The notes under the pieces: model-generated | Database searches by the model: none | Seen by the model: the letters and a program-made list of their open reading frames with translations, nothing else | Told to the model about the DNA's origin: nothing | In this document: positions 1 to 5,718 of the stretch, in pieces | How the letters are laid out: every line of letters begins with the position of its first letter | Numbering within the stretch: the stretch's first letter is position 1 | From: Nocardia sp. | Lineage (GTDB): Bacteria > Actinomycetota > Actinomycetes > Mycobacteriales > Mycobacteriaceae | Direction: 5' to 3' | Assembly: GCA_013361595.1 (NCBI GenBank) | Contig: JABFXT010000204.1 | Span: 1-5,718, forward strand | Length of the DNA: 5,718 bases | Made by a program: the position numbers and the translations under genes

Positions 1-393
1 GTTCTCGGATCCGTGAACACCGCACCGGACCGGCACGTCACCGGCCGGCACAGCATCCCGCAGCACAGTTTCGGTGAGTTCCCGGCGGTGGGGGCGGCGG
101 AGACCGAGGCGACCACCACCACCGTTCTGCCCAAGCGGCGCCGGGGCAGCACCCTGGCGGCCGCGCACCCCGAAGGTCTGCCCGATCCCGGCTCCTTCGA
201 CGGTGCCGCCGTACCCGATTCGCCCGCGGAACACCGCTCGTCGGCGTCATCGCTGGGCGCCTTCCAGCGGGCCGTCACCGGCCGTGCCGGAGACGAGGCC
301 CAGCCGTTCGGCGGACCGATCCAGTCGCCCGGCAACGGCGCCGGGCGACTGTCCCGTCACTCCATGACCACCGACCGGGAGAACGATCGATGA
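1..393 (+). CDS. cvnA: CvnA conservon sensor kinase-like protein, C-terminal tail (5' partial)
   Basis: This frame is open from base 1 and ends at the TGA at 391-393, giving the last 130 residues of a longer protein whose start lies outside the window. What is visible is a low-complexity tail rich in Ala, Pro, Gly and Arg, probably disordered, with no ATPase motif in view. A Leu-Pro-Lys-Arg-Arg-Arg-Gly stretch about 45 residues in, and a Phe-Gln-Arg-Ala-Val segment about 30 residues before the end, resemble the tails of conservon CvnA proteins. Those are membrane-bound and carry a nitrate/nitrite-sensor-like extracellular domain, a HAMP domain and a histidine-kinase-type ATPase. The identification rests mainly on position directly upstream of cvnBCD. 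The GTG at 13 could in principle start a small separate protein, but the open upstream frame and the context favour a tail. The stop overlaps the cvnB start (ATGA). Confidence 0.8.
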   Translation, partial: VLGSVNTAPDRHVTGRHSIPQHSFGEFPAVGAAETEATTTTVLPKRRRGSTLAAAHPEGLPDPGSFDGAAVPDSPAEHRSSASSLGAFQRAVTGRAGDEAQPFGGPIQSPGNGAGRLSRHSMTTDRENDR

Positions 394-809
394 CGATGAC
401 ATCGGATCCAGCGCAATTGGATTGGTTGTTGCAGCGGCTGCTGAGCGAGACCGCGGGCGCGCGGCACGCGGTACTGCTGGCGGCGGACGGTATCCAGATG
501 TGCCATACCGCGGGACTGTCCATGGACCAGGCCGACCGGCTGGCCGCGATCGCCTCCGGTGTGCAGGCGCTGGCGGGTAGTGCCTCGGCCGAGTTCGGCA
601 ACGGGCGCGGCGGGGTCCGCCAGTCGATGACCGAGTTCTACGGGGGGATCCTGTTCATCGTCGGCGCCGGCGCGGGCGCCCAGATCGCGGTGCTGGCCGA
701 CGACGACGCCGACGCCGGCCTGGTCGGTGCCCAGATGGCGGCGCTGATCGAACAGGTCGGGGAGTATCTGTCCGCACCGCCGCGAGGGAGCCGAGCGAGG
801 CTGCTGTGA
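390..809 (+). CDS. cvnB: CvnB Roadblock/LC7-domain protein
   Basis: This 139-residue protein has the length and pattern of the bacterial Roadblock/LC7 (dynein light chain-like) family. An N-terminal helix carries LDWLLQRLL, followed by a strand reading HAVLLAADGIQM (about residues 26-37). A helix with DRLAAIASGVQAL follows, then the strands YGGILFIVGAG and AQIAVLADDDADAG, and a C-terminal amphipathic helix ending in EQVGEYL. In conservons this protein associates with the CvnA kinase-like protein and the CvnD GTPase, and Roadblock proteins often act as GTPase partners or regulators; that role here is inferred from the family. The ATG at 390 is chosen because GGGAGA at 377-382 lies 7 bases upstream; a second ATG at 396 is less well placed. 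The gene overlaps cvnA by 4 bases and cvnC by 4 bases, implying translational coupling. Confidence 0.93.
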   Translation: MTMTSDPAQLDWLLQRLLSETAGARHAVLLAADGIQMCHTAGLSMDQADRLAAIASGVQALAGSASAEFGNGRGGVRQSMTEFYGGILFIVGAGAGAQIAVLADDDADAGLVGAQMAALIEQVGEYLSAPPRGSRARLL

Positions 810-1165
810 ACCGGCCCGGCCGCGACGACGAACCCGACCGTTTCTACACGCTCACCGGTGGTCGCGCCGCCCCCACCACCGAGGAGTTCGATCCGGTGAC
901 CCTGGTGGTCAGCGAATGCGCGCCCACGGCGGCGATGCAGTACGAACACGCGGCGATCCTGTCCATGTGCCTGCAGCCGACCGCGGTGGTGGAGATCGCC
1001 GCCGAACTGCGGCTACCGATCGGCATCGCGACGGTCCTGGTCGCGGACCTGTTGCACGCAGGCAAAGTCACCGTTCGCCATCCCGACCTGGATACGGGCC
1101 CCTACGGTGACACGTTCGATATCGACATGCTCGAGAAGGTGCTAGTTGGACTCCGTAGCCTATGA
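806..1165 (+). CDS. cvnC: CvnC DUF742 protein
   Basis: This 119-residue protein carries the DUF742 hallmark near its N-terminus, FYTLTGGRAAPT (about residues 13-24), followed by FDPVTLVV. Predicted winged-helix-like segments come next, with QYEHAAILSMC and PTAVVEIAAELRLPIGIATVLVADLLHAGKVTV. DUF742 proteins are the third member of conservons, and the fold suggests a helix-turn-helix-like module. In CvnC it is thought to act in protein contacts within the membrane-associated complex, not as a proven DNA-binding regulator. The start is the GTG at 806, which overlaps the cvnB stop (GTGA) and is preceded by GAGG at 797-800. The 3' end overlaps cvnD by 20 bases. The length is normal for the family and I see no lesion. 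Confidence 0.93.
   Translation: MNRPGRDDEPDRFYTLTGGRAAPTTEEFDPVTLVVSECAPTAAMQYEHAAILSMCLQPTAVVEIAAELRLPIGIATVLVADLLHAGKVTVRHPDLDTGPYGDTFDIDMLEKVLVGLRSL
1133..1139 (+). promoter_or_regulatory. Ribosome binding site of cvnD inside cvnC
   Basis: GAGAAGG lies within the last codons of cvnC, 6 bases before the TTG at 1146. A TAG in the cvnD frame at 1143-1145 directly precedes that TTG, so no earlier start is possible. The only nearby ATG (1162) is in another frame. Together these fix TTG as the likely start. Confidence 0.6.
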
Positions 1166-1772
1166 CGACCGCCCCACACGCGCCCGGGCGCCACTGAGCA
1201 ATTCGGCGCGGTACGCCCTGAAGATCGTCGTCGTCGGCGGTTTCGGGGTCGGGAAGACGACCCTGGTCCGGGCGGTGAGCGAGATCCAGCCGTTGGACAC
1301 CGAGGCGGTGATGACCAATGCCGGTGTCGGCGTGGACGATCTGTCCGGGGTGACCGGGAAGACGACCACCACCGTCGCCTTCGATTTCGGCCGGATCAGC
1401 CTCGCCGAGGAATTTGTGCTGTACGTGTTCGGCGCACCCGGTCAGGAACGGTTCTGGTTCCTGTGGGACCGGTTGTTCACCGGGACACTGGGTGCGGTGG
1501 TGCTCGTCGATCCCCGCCGGATCAGCGATTCCTGGTATGCGATCGATCGGCTGGAACACCAGGGCACTCCGTTCGTGGTGGCCTGCAATTCCTTCGAACC
1601 GATTCCGCCCGCACTCGACGAGGTCCGCGACGCCCTCGATCTGGACCCGCACATTCCGCTGTTCTCCTGTGACGCGCGTTCCCGGGCCTCCAGCAAACAG
1701 GTCCTGATCGGGCTGGTCGAGCATCTCATCGAACGGCAGGCGCCACCGGCGGTAGCGGAGGTGCGGTCGTGA
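1146..1772 (+). CDS. cvnD: CvnD small GTPase-like ATP/GTP-binding protein
   Basis: This 208-residue protein is a conservon GTPase of the MglA/Ras-like superfamily. The P-loop (G1) is GGFGVGKT at residues 31-38. The switch region has AVMTNAGVGVDDLSGVTGKTTTTVAFDFG (residues 54-82). The G3-like motif is FGAPGQERF (95-103), with Gly-Ala-Pro in place of the Ras Asp-Thr-Ala. The G4 position is ACNSFE (146-151) and the G5-like segment is SCDARSR (174-180), followed by KQVLIGLVEHL. Most CvnD proteins that I recall end the G4 motif with Asp, so the Glu here is slightly unusual. The protein is expected to bind and hydrolyse GTP and to cycle on a membrane complex with the CvnA, B and C proteins; this is inferred from homologues. 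The TTG start at 1146 follows GAGAAGG. The 3' end overlaps the first P450 (GTGA). Confidence 0.94.
   Translation: MDSVAYDDRPTRARAPLSNSARYALKIVVVGGFGVGKTTLVRAVSEIQPLDTEAVMTNAGVGVDDLSGVTGKTTTTVAFDFGRISLAEEFVLYVFGAPGQERFWFLWDRLFTGTLGAVVLVDPRRISDSWYAIDRLEHQGTPFVVACNSFEPIPPALDEVRDALDLDPHIPLFSCDARSRASSKQVLIGLVEHLIERQAPPAVAEVRS
1757..1761 (+). promoter_or_regulatory. Ribosome binding site of the first P450 gene
   Basis: GGAGG lies at the end of cvnD, 7 bases before the GTG at 1769. It supports that GTG as the start despite the 4-base overlap with the cvnD stop. Confidence 0.6.
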
Positions 1773-3052
1773 ACCATCCGGCCTACAGCACCGGTATATC
1801 ACCCGGCGGCTGCCCGGTCTCCCCGAGCGGTGCCGTCACCCTGGACGGCCCCGGCTTCCAGACCGATCCCGCCCTGCTCTACACCCGGATGCGGTCCGAG
1901 CACGGCCCGGTGGTCGCGGTGGAACTCATCGGCGGGATCCCGGCCTGGCTGGTGATCGGGTACCGGGAACTGCACCAGGTCACCACGGACGGTCTGCTCT
2001 TCCCGCGGGATTCGAGTCTGTGGAACCAGTGGCCGCTGATTCCGCCGGACTGGCCGCTGCTGCCCATGGTCGGCCGGCCGCAACCGGGTATCTATTTCAC
2101 CGCCGGTGCCGCGCACGCCCGGCATGTGGGCCTGGTCGAACCGGCGTTGGAATCGGTGGACCCGTTCGCGTTGCGCACCGCCTGCGAACAGCTCGCCGAC
2201 GGGTTGATCGACCGGTTCTGCGGCCGCGGTCACGCCGATATCGTCACCGAATTCGCCGAGCTGCTACCGGTGCTGACGCTGGCCTGGATCATGGGTGTCC
2301 CCGAATCGGACGGCCCCTATCTGGCGCACACCATGCAGACGCTGTGCGACGGTGGCCCCGAGGCACCGGCGGCCTATCAGCGGTTCGCCGAGTACATGCG
2401 GCAACTGCTGGCGCAGAAGAAGGCCGTACCGGGGCAGGACCTGGTGTCGCGGATGCTGGCACATCCCGAACCGTTCGCCGATGAGGAATACGTGCTGAAC
2501 ATGCAGTCGGTGACCGCGGCGGGCCATCTGCCGACCGCCGACTGGATCGGTAATTCGATCCGCCTGATGCTCGTCGACGACCGGTTCGCGGCCGCGTTCG
2601 GTGCCGCCCGGCACAGTATCGGCCAGGCGATGACCGAAGTCCTGTGGGAGGACACCCCCACTCAGATCCTGGCCGGGCGCTGGGTTTCCCGCGATACCCG
2701 CCTCGGCGAGGCGCTGGTGCGGCGCGGTGACATGCTGCTGCTCGGGCTGGCCGCCGCGAACGCCGATCCGCATATCCGCCAGTACTCCGGCGACGGCGCC
2801 GAACCCGCCCATTCCGGCAATGCCGCCCATTTCGCCTTCGGCCACGGTGAATACCGCTGCCCCTATCCGGCCCAGCAGATCGCCGAGATCATCGCCCGCA
2901 CCGGGATCGAGGTCCTGCTCGACCGGTTGCCCGATCTGGATCTCGCCGTCGCGGCCGAGTCCCTGGTGCGGCGGCCGTCACCGTTCCTGCGCGGATTCAC
3001 CGCGCTACCCGTCGATTTCACACCCGTTCCCGCCGTTGGAGGTGGCTCGTGA
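1769..3052 (+). CDS. cvnE: Degenerate cytochrome P450, CYP157-like conservon protein (CvnE)
   Basis: This 427-residue protein has the length and overall order of an actinobacterial P450 but lacks several near-invariant residues. The heme-ligand region reads FAFGHGEYRCPYP (355-367); Cys364 is present, but the usual Gly two residues after it is Tyr. The I-helix keeps AGH (251-253) but then reads Leu254-Pro255-Thr256 where Glu-Thr-Thr is expected, so the acid/alcohol pair for oxygen activation is missing. The K-helix has Glu290-Val-Leu-Trp293 in place of ExxR. The C-helix has His116 followed by Val120 where an Arg normally binds a heme propionate. CYP157 proteins of Streptomyces conservons are known to lack ExxR, with Trp at that place, so this is most likely a CYP157-type protein and not a decayed gene: the frame is intact with ordinary codon use. 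Its catalytic role is unknown; it may be a hemoprotein partner or sensor for the downstream P450. The GTG start follows GGAGG. Confidence 0.9.
   Translation: MNHPAYSTGISPGGCPVSPSGAVTLDGPGFQTDPALLYTRMRSEHGPVVAVELIGGIPAWLVIGYRELHQVTTDGLLFPRDSSLWNQWPLIPPDWPLLPMVGRPQPGIYFTAGAAHARHVGLVEPALESVDPFALRTACEQLADGLIDRFCGRGHADIVTEFAELLPVLTLAWIMGVPESDGPYLAHTMQTLCDGGPEAPAAYQRFAEYMRQLLAQKKAVPGQDLVSRMLAHPEPFADEEYVLNMQSVTAAGHLPTADWIGNSIRLMLVDDRFAAAFGAARHSIGQAMTEVLWEDTPTQILAGRWVSRDTRLGEALVRRGDMLLLGLAAANADPHIRQYSGDGAEPAHSGNAAHFAFGHGEYRCPYPAQQIAEIIARTGIEVLLDRLPDLDLAVAAESLVRRPSPFLRGFTALPVDFTPVPAVGGGS
3038..3042 (+). promoter_or_regulatory. Ribosome binding site of the second P450 gene
   Basis: GGAGG lies 6 bases before the GTG at 3049, inside the last codons of the first P450 gene. 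It fixes the start at the GTGA overlap and suggests coupled translation of the two P450s. Confidence 0.65.
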
Positions 3053-4305
3053 GCCAGCAATGCCCGCACAGCGCGGCCCTGACGATCGACCCGATGGTCG
3101 CCGATCTCGCAGGCGAGACCCGCACCCTGACCGAAGGCCCGGCACTCACCCGGATCGATCTGCTCGGCGTGCCCGCCTGGACTGTGACCAGGCACAATCT
3201 GGCCAGGCAGCTACTCACCGACACCCGCCTGGTGAAAGATCACACGCAGTGGAATCTGTGGCAGTCCGGCGCGGTGACCCGGGAGTGGCCGTTGATCGGC
3301 ATGATCGATGCCGGGCGGTCCATGTTCACCGTGGACGGTGCCGAACACCGCCGGCTGCGGATCAAGACCACCCGGGCACTGGCGCCGCGCCGGCTCGGCG
3401 CGCTGCGACCGAGGATCGAACAGTTCACCGCCGAACTCCTCGACGAGCTGGCCGCGGCCGGTGCCGCGAACGAGGTGGTGGACCTGAAGCAGATCTTCGC
3501 CTACCCGCTGCCGATGCGGGTCGTCAGCGAGCTGATGGGGGTGCCGCGCTCCGACCACACCATGCTGCTGGAGTCCTATAAGGCGTTCTTCTCGCTGCTG
3601 ACTCCGCACGAGGAACGGATGCGGGTCTTCGCCGAACTCGACGACTACTACACCGGTCTGATCAAGGAGAAGACGGTCCGCCCGGCCGACGATCTGACCT
3701 CCGATTTCATCCACGACGTGGCCGTGGGAGAAACCCCGCTGACCGAGGCGGAGGTGCACGGCAACCTGAAGGCGCTGGTCGCCGCGGGGCATGAGACCAC
3801 AGTCAGCTTGATCGTCACCACCGTCCGCGCCCTGCTCGCCCATCCGGAGCAGCTGGCGGCGATCCGGTCCGGCGACCGCACCTGGGCGGACGCGATCGAG
3901 GAGACGCTGCGCTGGGACGGTCCGGTCATCCACCTGCTGATGCGGTTCGCCACCGAGGACATCACGGTCGACGATGTCACCATCGGGAAGGGCGACGGTG
4001 TCGTCATGTCCTATCGGGCCATCGGCCGTGACCGGGGCCTGCACGGCACGGACGCCGACACCTACGACATCACCCGACCCACCGCGAACCGCAATATCTC
4101 GTTCGGGTTCGGTCCGCATATCTGCCCGGGTGCGGCCCTGGCCCGGCTCGAGGCCTCGATCGCACTCCCGGCGCTGTTCGACCGATTCCCGGACCTCCAG
4201 GGCGCCATGCCGCTGAGCGAGATCGGTAATCTGCCGGTTCTGACCCAGAACGATCCCGCGTCGTACCCGGTTCGTCTCGGTGACCGGGCGGTCGCGCAGT
4301 CCTGA
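3049..4305 (+). CDS. Cytochrome P450, CYP154-like
   Basis: This 418-residue protein is a soluble bacterial class I P450 with all standard motifs. The C-helix has AEHRRLR (98-104). The I-helix has AAGHETT (245-251) for proton delivery and oxygen activation. The K-helix has EETLR, with ExxR at Glu285 and Arg288. The heme loop is SFGFGPHICPGAALARLE (351-368), with Cys359 as the thiolate ligand. The Cys-Pro-Gly variant and the gene position directly after a CYP157-like protein fit the CYP154 family. CYP154 members hydroxylate varied small molecules, including steroids and macrolide-related compounds in vitro, so the native substrate cannot be named. No ferredoxin or reductase gene is present in the window, so electrons must come from elsewhere. 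The start is the GTG at 3049, behind GGAGG and overlapping the previous stop. It is the last gene of the operon in this window. Confidence 0.95.
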   Translation: MSQQCPHSAALTIDPMVADLAGETRTLTEGPALTRIDLLGVPAWTVTRHNLARQLLTDTRLVKDHTQWNLWQSGAVTREWPLIGMIDAGRSMFTVDGAEHRRLRIKTTRALAPRRLGALRPRIEQFTAELLDELAAAGAANEVVDLKQIFAYPLPMRVVSELMGVPRSDHTMLLESYKAFFSLLTPHEERMRVFAELDDYYTGLIKEKTVRPADDLTSDFIHDVAVGETPLTEAEVHGNLKALVAAGHETTVSLIVTTVRALLAHPEQLAAIRSGDRTWADAIEETLRWDGPVIHLLMRFATEDITVDDVTIGKGDGVVMSYRAIGRDRGLHGTDADTYDITRPTANRNISFGFGPHICPGAALARLEASIALPALFDRFPDLQGAMPLSEIGNLPVLTQNDPASYPVRLGDRAVAQS

Positions 4306-4357
4306 CACCGGCGGCCGGATACGCACGGAGCCATGACAAGGGAAGCGTGCTGGGACG
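4306..4357. terminator. Convergent intergenic gap with two weak hairpins
   Basis: This 52-base gap separates the operon end from the stop of the opposite-strand gene. It contains CCGG-CGG-CCGG at 4308-4318 (4-base stem, 3-base loop). A second inverted repeat, AGCGT/ACGCT, sits at 4344-4348 and 4355-4359 with a 6-base loop and overlaps the opposite stop codon. Neither has a T-run, so neither is a convincing intrinsic terminator; a Rho-type end is equally possible. The position between convergent genes is the main argument. Confidence 0.25.
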
Positions 4358-5449
4358 CTATTCGGGAAACTCGATCTGCGGATGGAGTTTGGCATCGACC
4401 GGAATGCGACCTTCGTTCAGGATCTCGGCGAATCGTGCCATGGCCCCGTCGACCGCATTCGGGTGGATATTTCCTGCACTCTCGATCGCCGCCCGCAACT
4501 GATCGGGATTTACGGCGCTCAGCGCGTCGAGCACTTCCGGTTGCAGCGTCTCTCCCCTCTGGAGCGCGACGAACGGGGAATTGATCTGGACATCCAGCGG
4601 ATTCATAGCCTCCGGGAAGGATCGGCCGTGGTCGATTGCGACGAGATCGAGGTGATCGCCGCGGTCGACGGTGCGGAAGTTGTCAGGGCGGCGATCGAAT
4701 GTGCCGGTGATGTAATCCAGGACGGCGACCTGTTGCTGTTGCGCGAGCGGGTACTTGTCGAGCGGCCTGGCCGGACCCGACTCCACGAACTGCTGGATCA
4801 TTCCGGGCCCGGTGGGTTTTCCGTCGGGACCGATGATGCCCGCGGTGCGGGCGGTTGTCGGGACCCGGCCGAACCCGAGGATCTCGTCGATGCGGTACGC
4901 GGCGATCTCCCGGCTGGTCAGCGCGCCCGGTGCATAGACGAAGGGCAGCAGGGTCTCGTTGCCCCATTTGGCCCGCTCGCCGTGTATGGGTTTGTAGACG
5001 CTGAACTCCTTCTCGTTGCCCTCGGAACGCATCTTGCGGATATCCGACGAGCTGTTCGCGGCCTGTATGCGTGAGTCACCGGTGAACTCGACCTGTTCGG
5101 TCATCCGGCGTGCTGCCATGGCCCGCTCGGCGTCACTGGGCCGGTAGTCCGGATTCGACGCGCGGGTCCGACGCTGAACGACTTGGGTGCGTGGACTCTC
5201 GACCAGCCCGTCTTCGGCACGAGCGCTCGCGGTGCGGACCTTCTCGACCCCCTCGGTGGCGGTTATACCGATGCGGCGAAGATTGGTCGCGATCCAGCCG
5301 GTACCGAAATTCAGGGTCTCGCTCAACCGCTCGGCGGCATCCCGCACCACGGGTGGAACACCGTCTTTCACCGACGATGCCGGAAAGTCGGATTCATGGC
5401 GCAGTCTCGCTCGTCCCGATTCCACCCGGCAGATCGGCTGGGGGCGCAC
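4358..5449 (-). CDS. PI3/4-kinase-like (HipA-like, SCO1664-type) domain protein, N-terminus unresolved
   Basis: The C-terminal part is a kinase-fold domain of the type found in actinobacterial SCO1664-like proteins. Numbered from the GTG at 5449 (363 residues), it has SVYKPIHGE with the ATP-binding Lys153, ALTSREIAAYRIDEILGFGRVP (176-197), GPGMIQQFVE (214-223), the catalytic-loop-like FDRRPDNF with Asp252 and Asn257, and AIDHG with the metal-binding Asp273. Activity is probably phosphotransfer, but the substrate is unknown; similar domains occur in polymorphic-toxin and toxin-antitoxin-like settings. Residues 1-145 are polar, Arg-rich and unrecognised. The start is uncertain: GTG codons at 5449, 5425 and 5371 all lack a clear ribosome binding site, and the frame stays open upstream past a GTG at 5665 to the window end. 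Coding character is solid only from about 5371 downward. Codons such as AGG, AGT, GTA and AAT are commoner here than in the conservon, hinting at separate origin. It converges on the P450 gene. Confidence 0.7.
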   Translation of the reverse strand: MRPQPICRVESGRARLRHESDFPASSVKDGVPPVVRDAAERLSETLNFGTGWIATNLRRIGITATEGVEKVRTASARAEDGLVESPRTQVVQRRTRASNPDYRPSDAERAMAARRMTEQVEFTGDSRIQAANSSSDIRKMRSEGNEKEFSVYKPIHGERAKWGNETLLPFVYAPGALTSREIAAYRIDEILGFGRVPTTARTAGIIGPDGKPTGPGMIQQFVESGPARPLDKYPLAQQQQVAVLDYITGTFDRRPDNFRTVDRGDHLDLVAIDHGRSFPEAMNPLDVQINSPFVALQRGETLQPEVLDALSAVNPDQLRAAIESAGNIHPNAVDGAMARFAEILNEGRIPVDAKLHPQIEFPE

Positions 5450-5718
5450 CCGCAGCGAATAGGTGCGCAGCGCGGTGGTCCGGCGGAGCAGCCGTTGTGC
5501 GGCGCGACCACACCGGTCGCCGGAACCATCACCATCATCACTTCGATCTCGTGACCAGCAGACCCGGACCAGGGTCCGAGTCCACCACTGAAACCTAGCC
5601 GGTAGAGGCGTCGACAGGCGATCGCCTCGGTGACCACTACCGGGGGTTGCCGCTCGTCGCCGCACACCAGGGAGCAGCCGCGGCTGATGTGAGCGGAGCC
5701 CGCGGGTGTCCGGTGGAG
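5450..5718. other. Region with no assignable gene; two minus-strand frames open to the window edge
   Basis: I see no recognisable protein, RNA or repeat here. On the minus strand two frames lack stops up to base 5718. One is in frame with the kinase-like gene but uses rare codons (CTA, AGG, TTT) near 5588-5605. The other has mostly G/C third positions from 5718 to about 5605 and starts ATG or GTG at 5538, 5535, 5532 and 5529, but ends at about 5368 in an unconvincing Cys/Arg/Pro-rich sequence. TAGGTT on the minus strand (5592-5597) resembles a -10 element but lacks a well-spaced -35. The stretch may be the upstream region of the kinase-like gene, or the 3' part of a frameshifted longer gene. 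Confidence 0.4.

Noticed and set aside
1068..1802. 244-residue minus-strand open frame opposite cvnD
   Set aside because: It mirrors the GTPase gene on the other strand and shows no motif or ribosome binding site.
1769..3052. First P450 as a pseudogene
   Set aside because: The frame is intact over 427 codons with normal GC-rich third positions, a good ribosome binding site and coupled overlaps, and the missing ExxR is a known family trait of CYP157.
2727..3581. 284-residue plus-strand open frame spanning both P450 genes
   Set aside because: It is out of frame with both P450s, rich in Arg/Pro/Ser, and crosses the P450 junction; a shadow frame.
3211..4395. 394-residue minus-strand open frame opposite the second P450
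   Set aside because: It lies opposite a complete P450 with all motifs, is Arg/Gly/Asp-rich with no recognisable domain, and is a typical antisense shadow in high-GC DNA.
4382..5074. 230-residue plus-strand open frame opposite the kinase-like gene
   Set aside because: The minus-strand frame has a full set of kinase-fold motifs here; the plus-strand translation has none and looks like a shadow.
5527..5541. Run of CAT/CAC codons resembling a His-tag
   Set aside because: It is five codons long, has no vector-like flanks and sits in a frame with no other coding support; probably chance.
5675..5686. 12-base perfect palindrome CAGCCGCGGCTG
   Set aside because: About one such palindrome is expected by chance in a GC-rich window of this size, and no T-run, partner site or operator context is visible.

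Overview
The window looks like a high-GC actinomycete chromosome. Third codon positions are mostly G or C, starts are often GTG or TTG, and the main operon is a conservon, a gene set typical of filamentous and mycolate actinobacteria. A Nocardia-like or Streptomyces-like host is plausible, but the sequence alone does not fix the genus.

Bases 1-4305 (plus strand) hold the 3' part of one tightly packed conservon: the C-terminal tail of the CvnA sensor kinase-like protein, a CvnB Roadblock/LC7 protein, a CvnC DUF742 protein, a CvnD small GTPase-like protein, and two tandem cytochromes P450. Every junction overlaps: five in all, four of them 4-base ATGA or GTGA overlaps and one a 20-base overlap with a TTG start. 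This implies translational coupling and co-regulation. In known conservons the A-D proteins form a membrane-associated complex resembling eukaryotic G-protein signalling, and the P450s are thought to be output or accessory proteins.

The two P450s differ sharply. The second has every canonical motif and resembles the CYP154 family. The first lacks the K-helix ExxR arginine (it reads EVLW), the I-helix acid/threonine pair and the C-helix heme-propionate arginine, and keeps only the heme-ligand cysteine. This matches the known CYP157 exception, and CYP157/CYP154 pairs are known from conservons. The pair, one degenerate and one intact, is the most interesting feature here.

Bases 4306-4357 are a short convergent intergenic gap. 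From 4358 leftward (minus strand) lies an unrelated gene whose C-terminal half is a PI3/4-kinase-like or HipA-like domain of the actinobacterial SCO1664-like type. Its codon use is more relaxed than that of the conservon and its N-terminus and start cannot be resolved. The last ~270 bases (about 5450-5718) contain no gene I can assign firmly: two minus-strand frames stay open to the window edge, so a frameshifted or longer upstream reading frame is possible.
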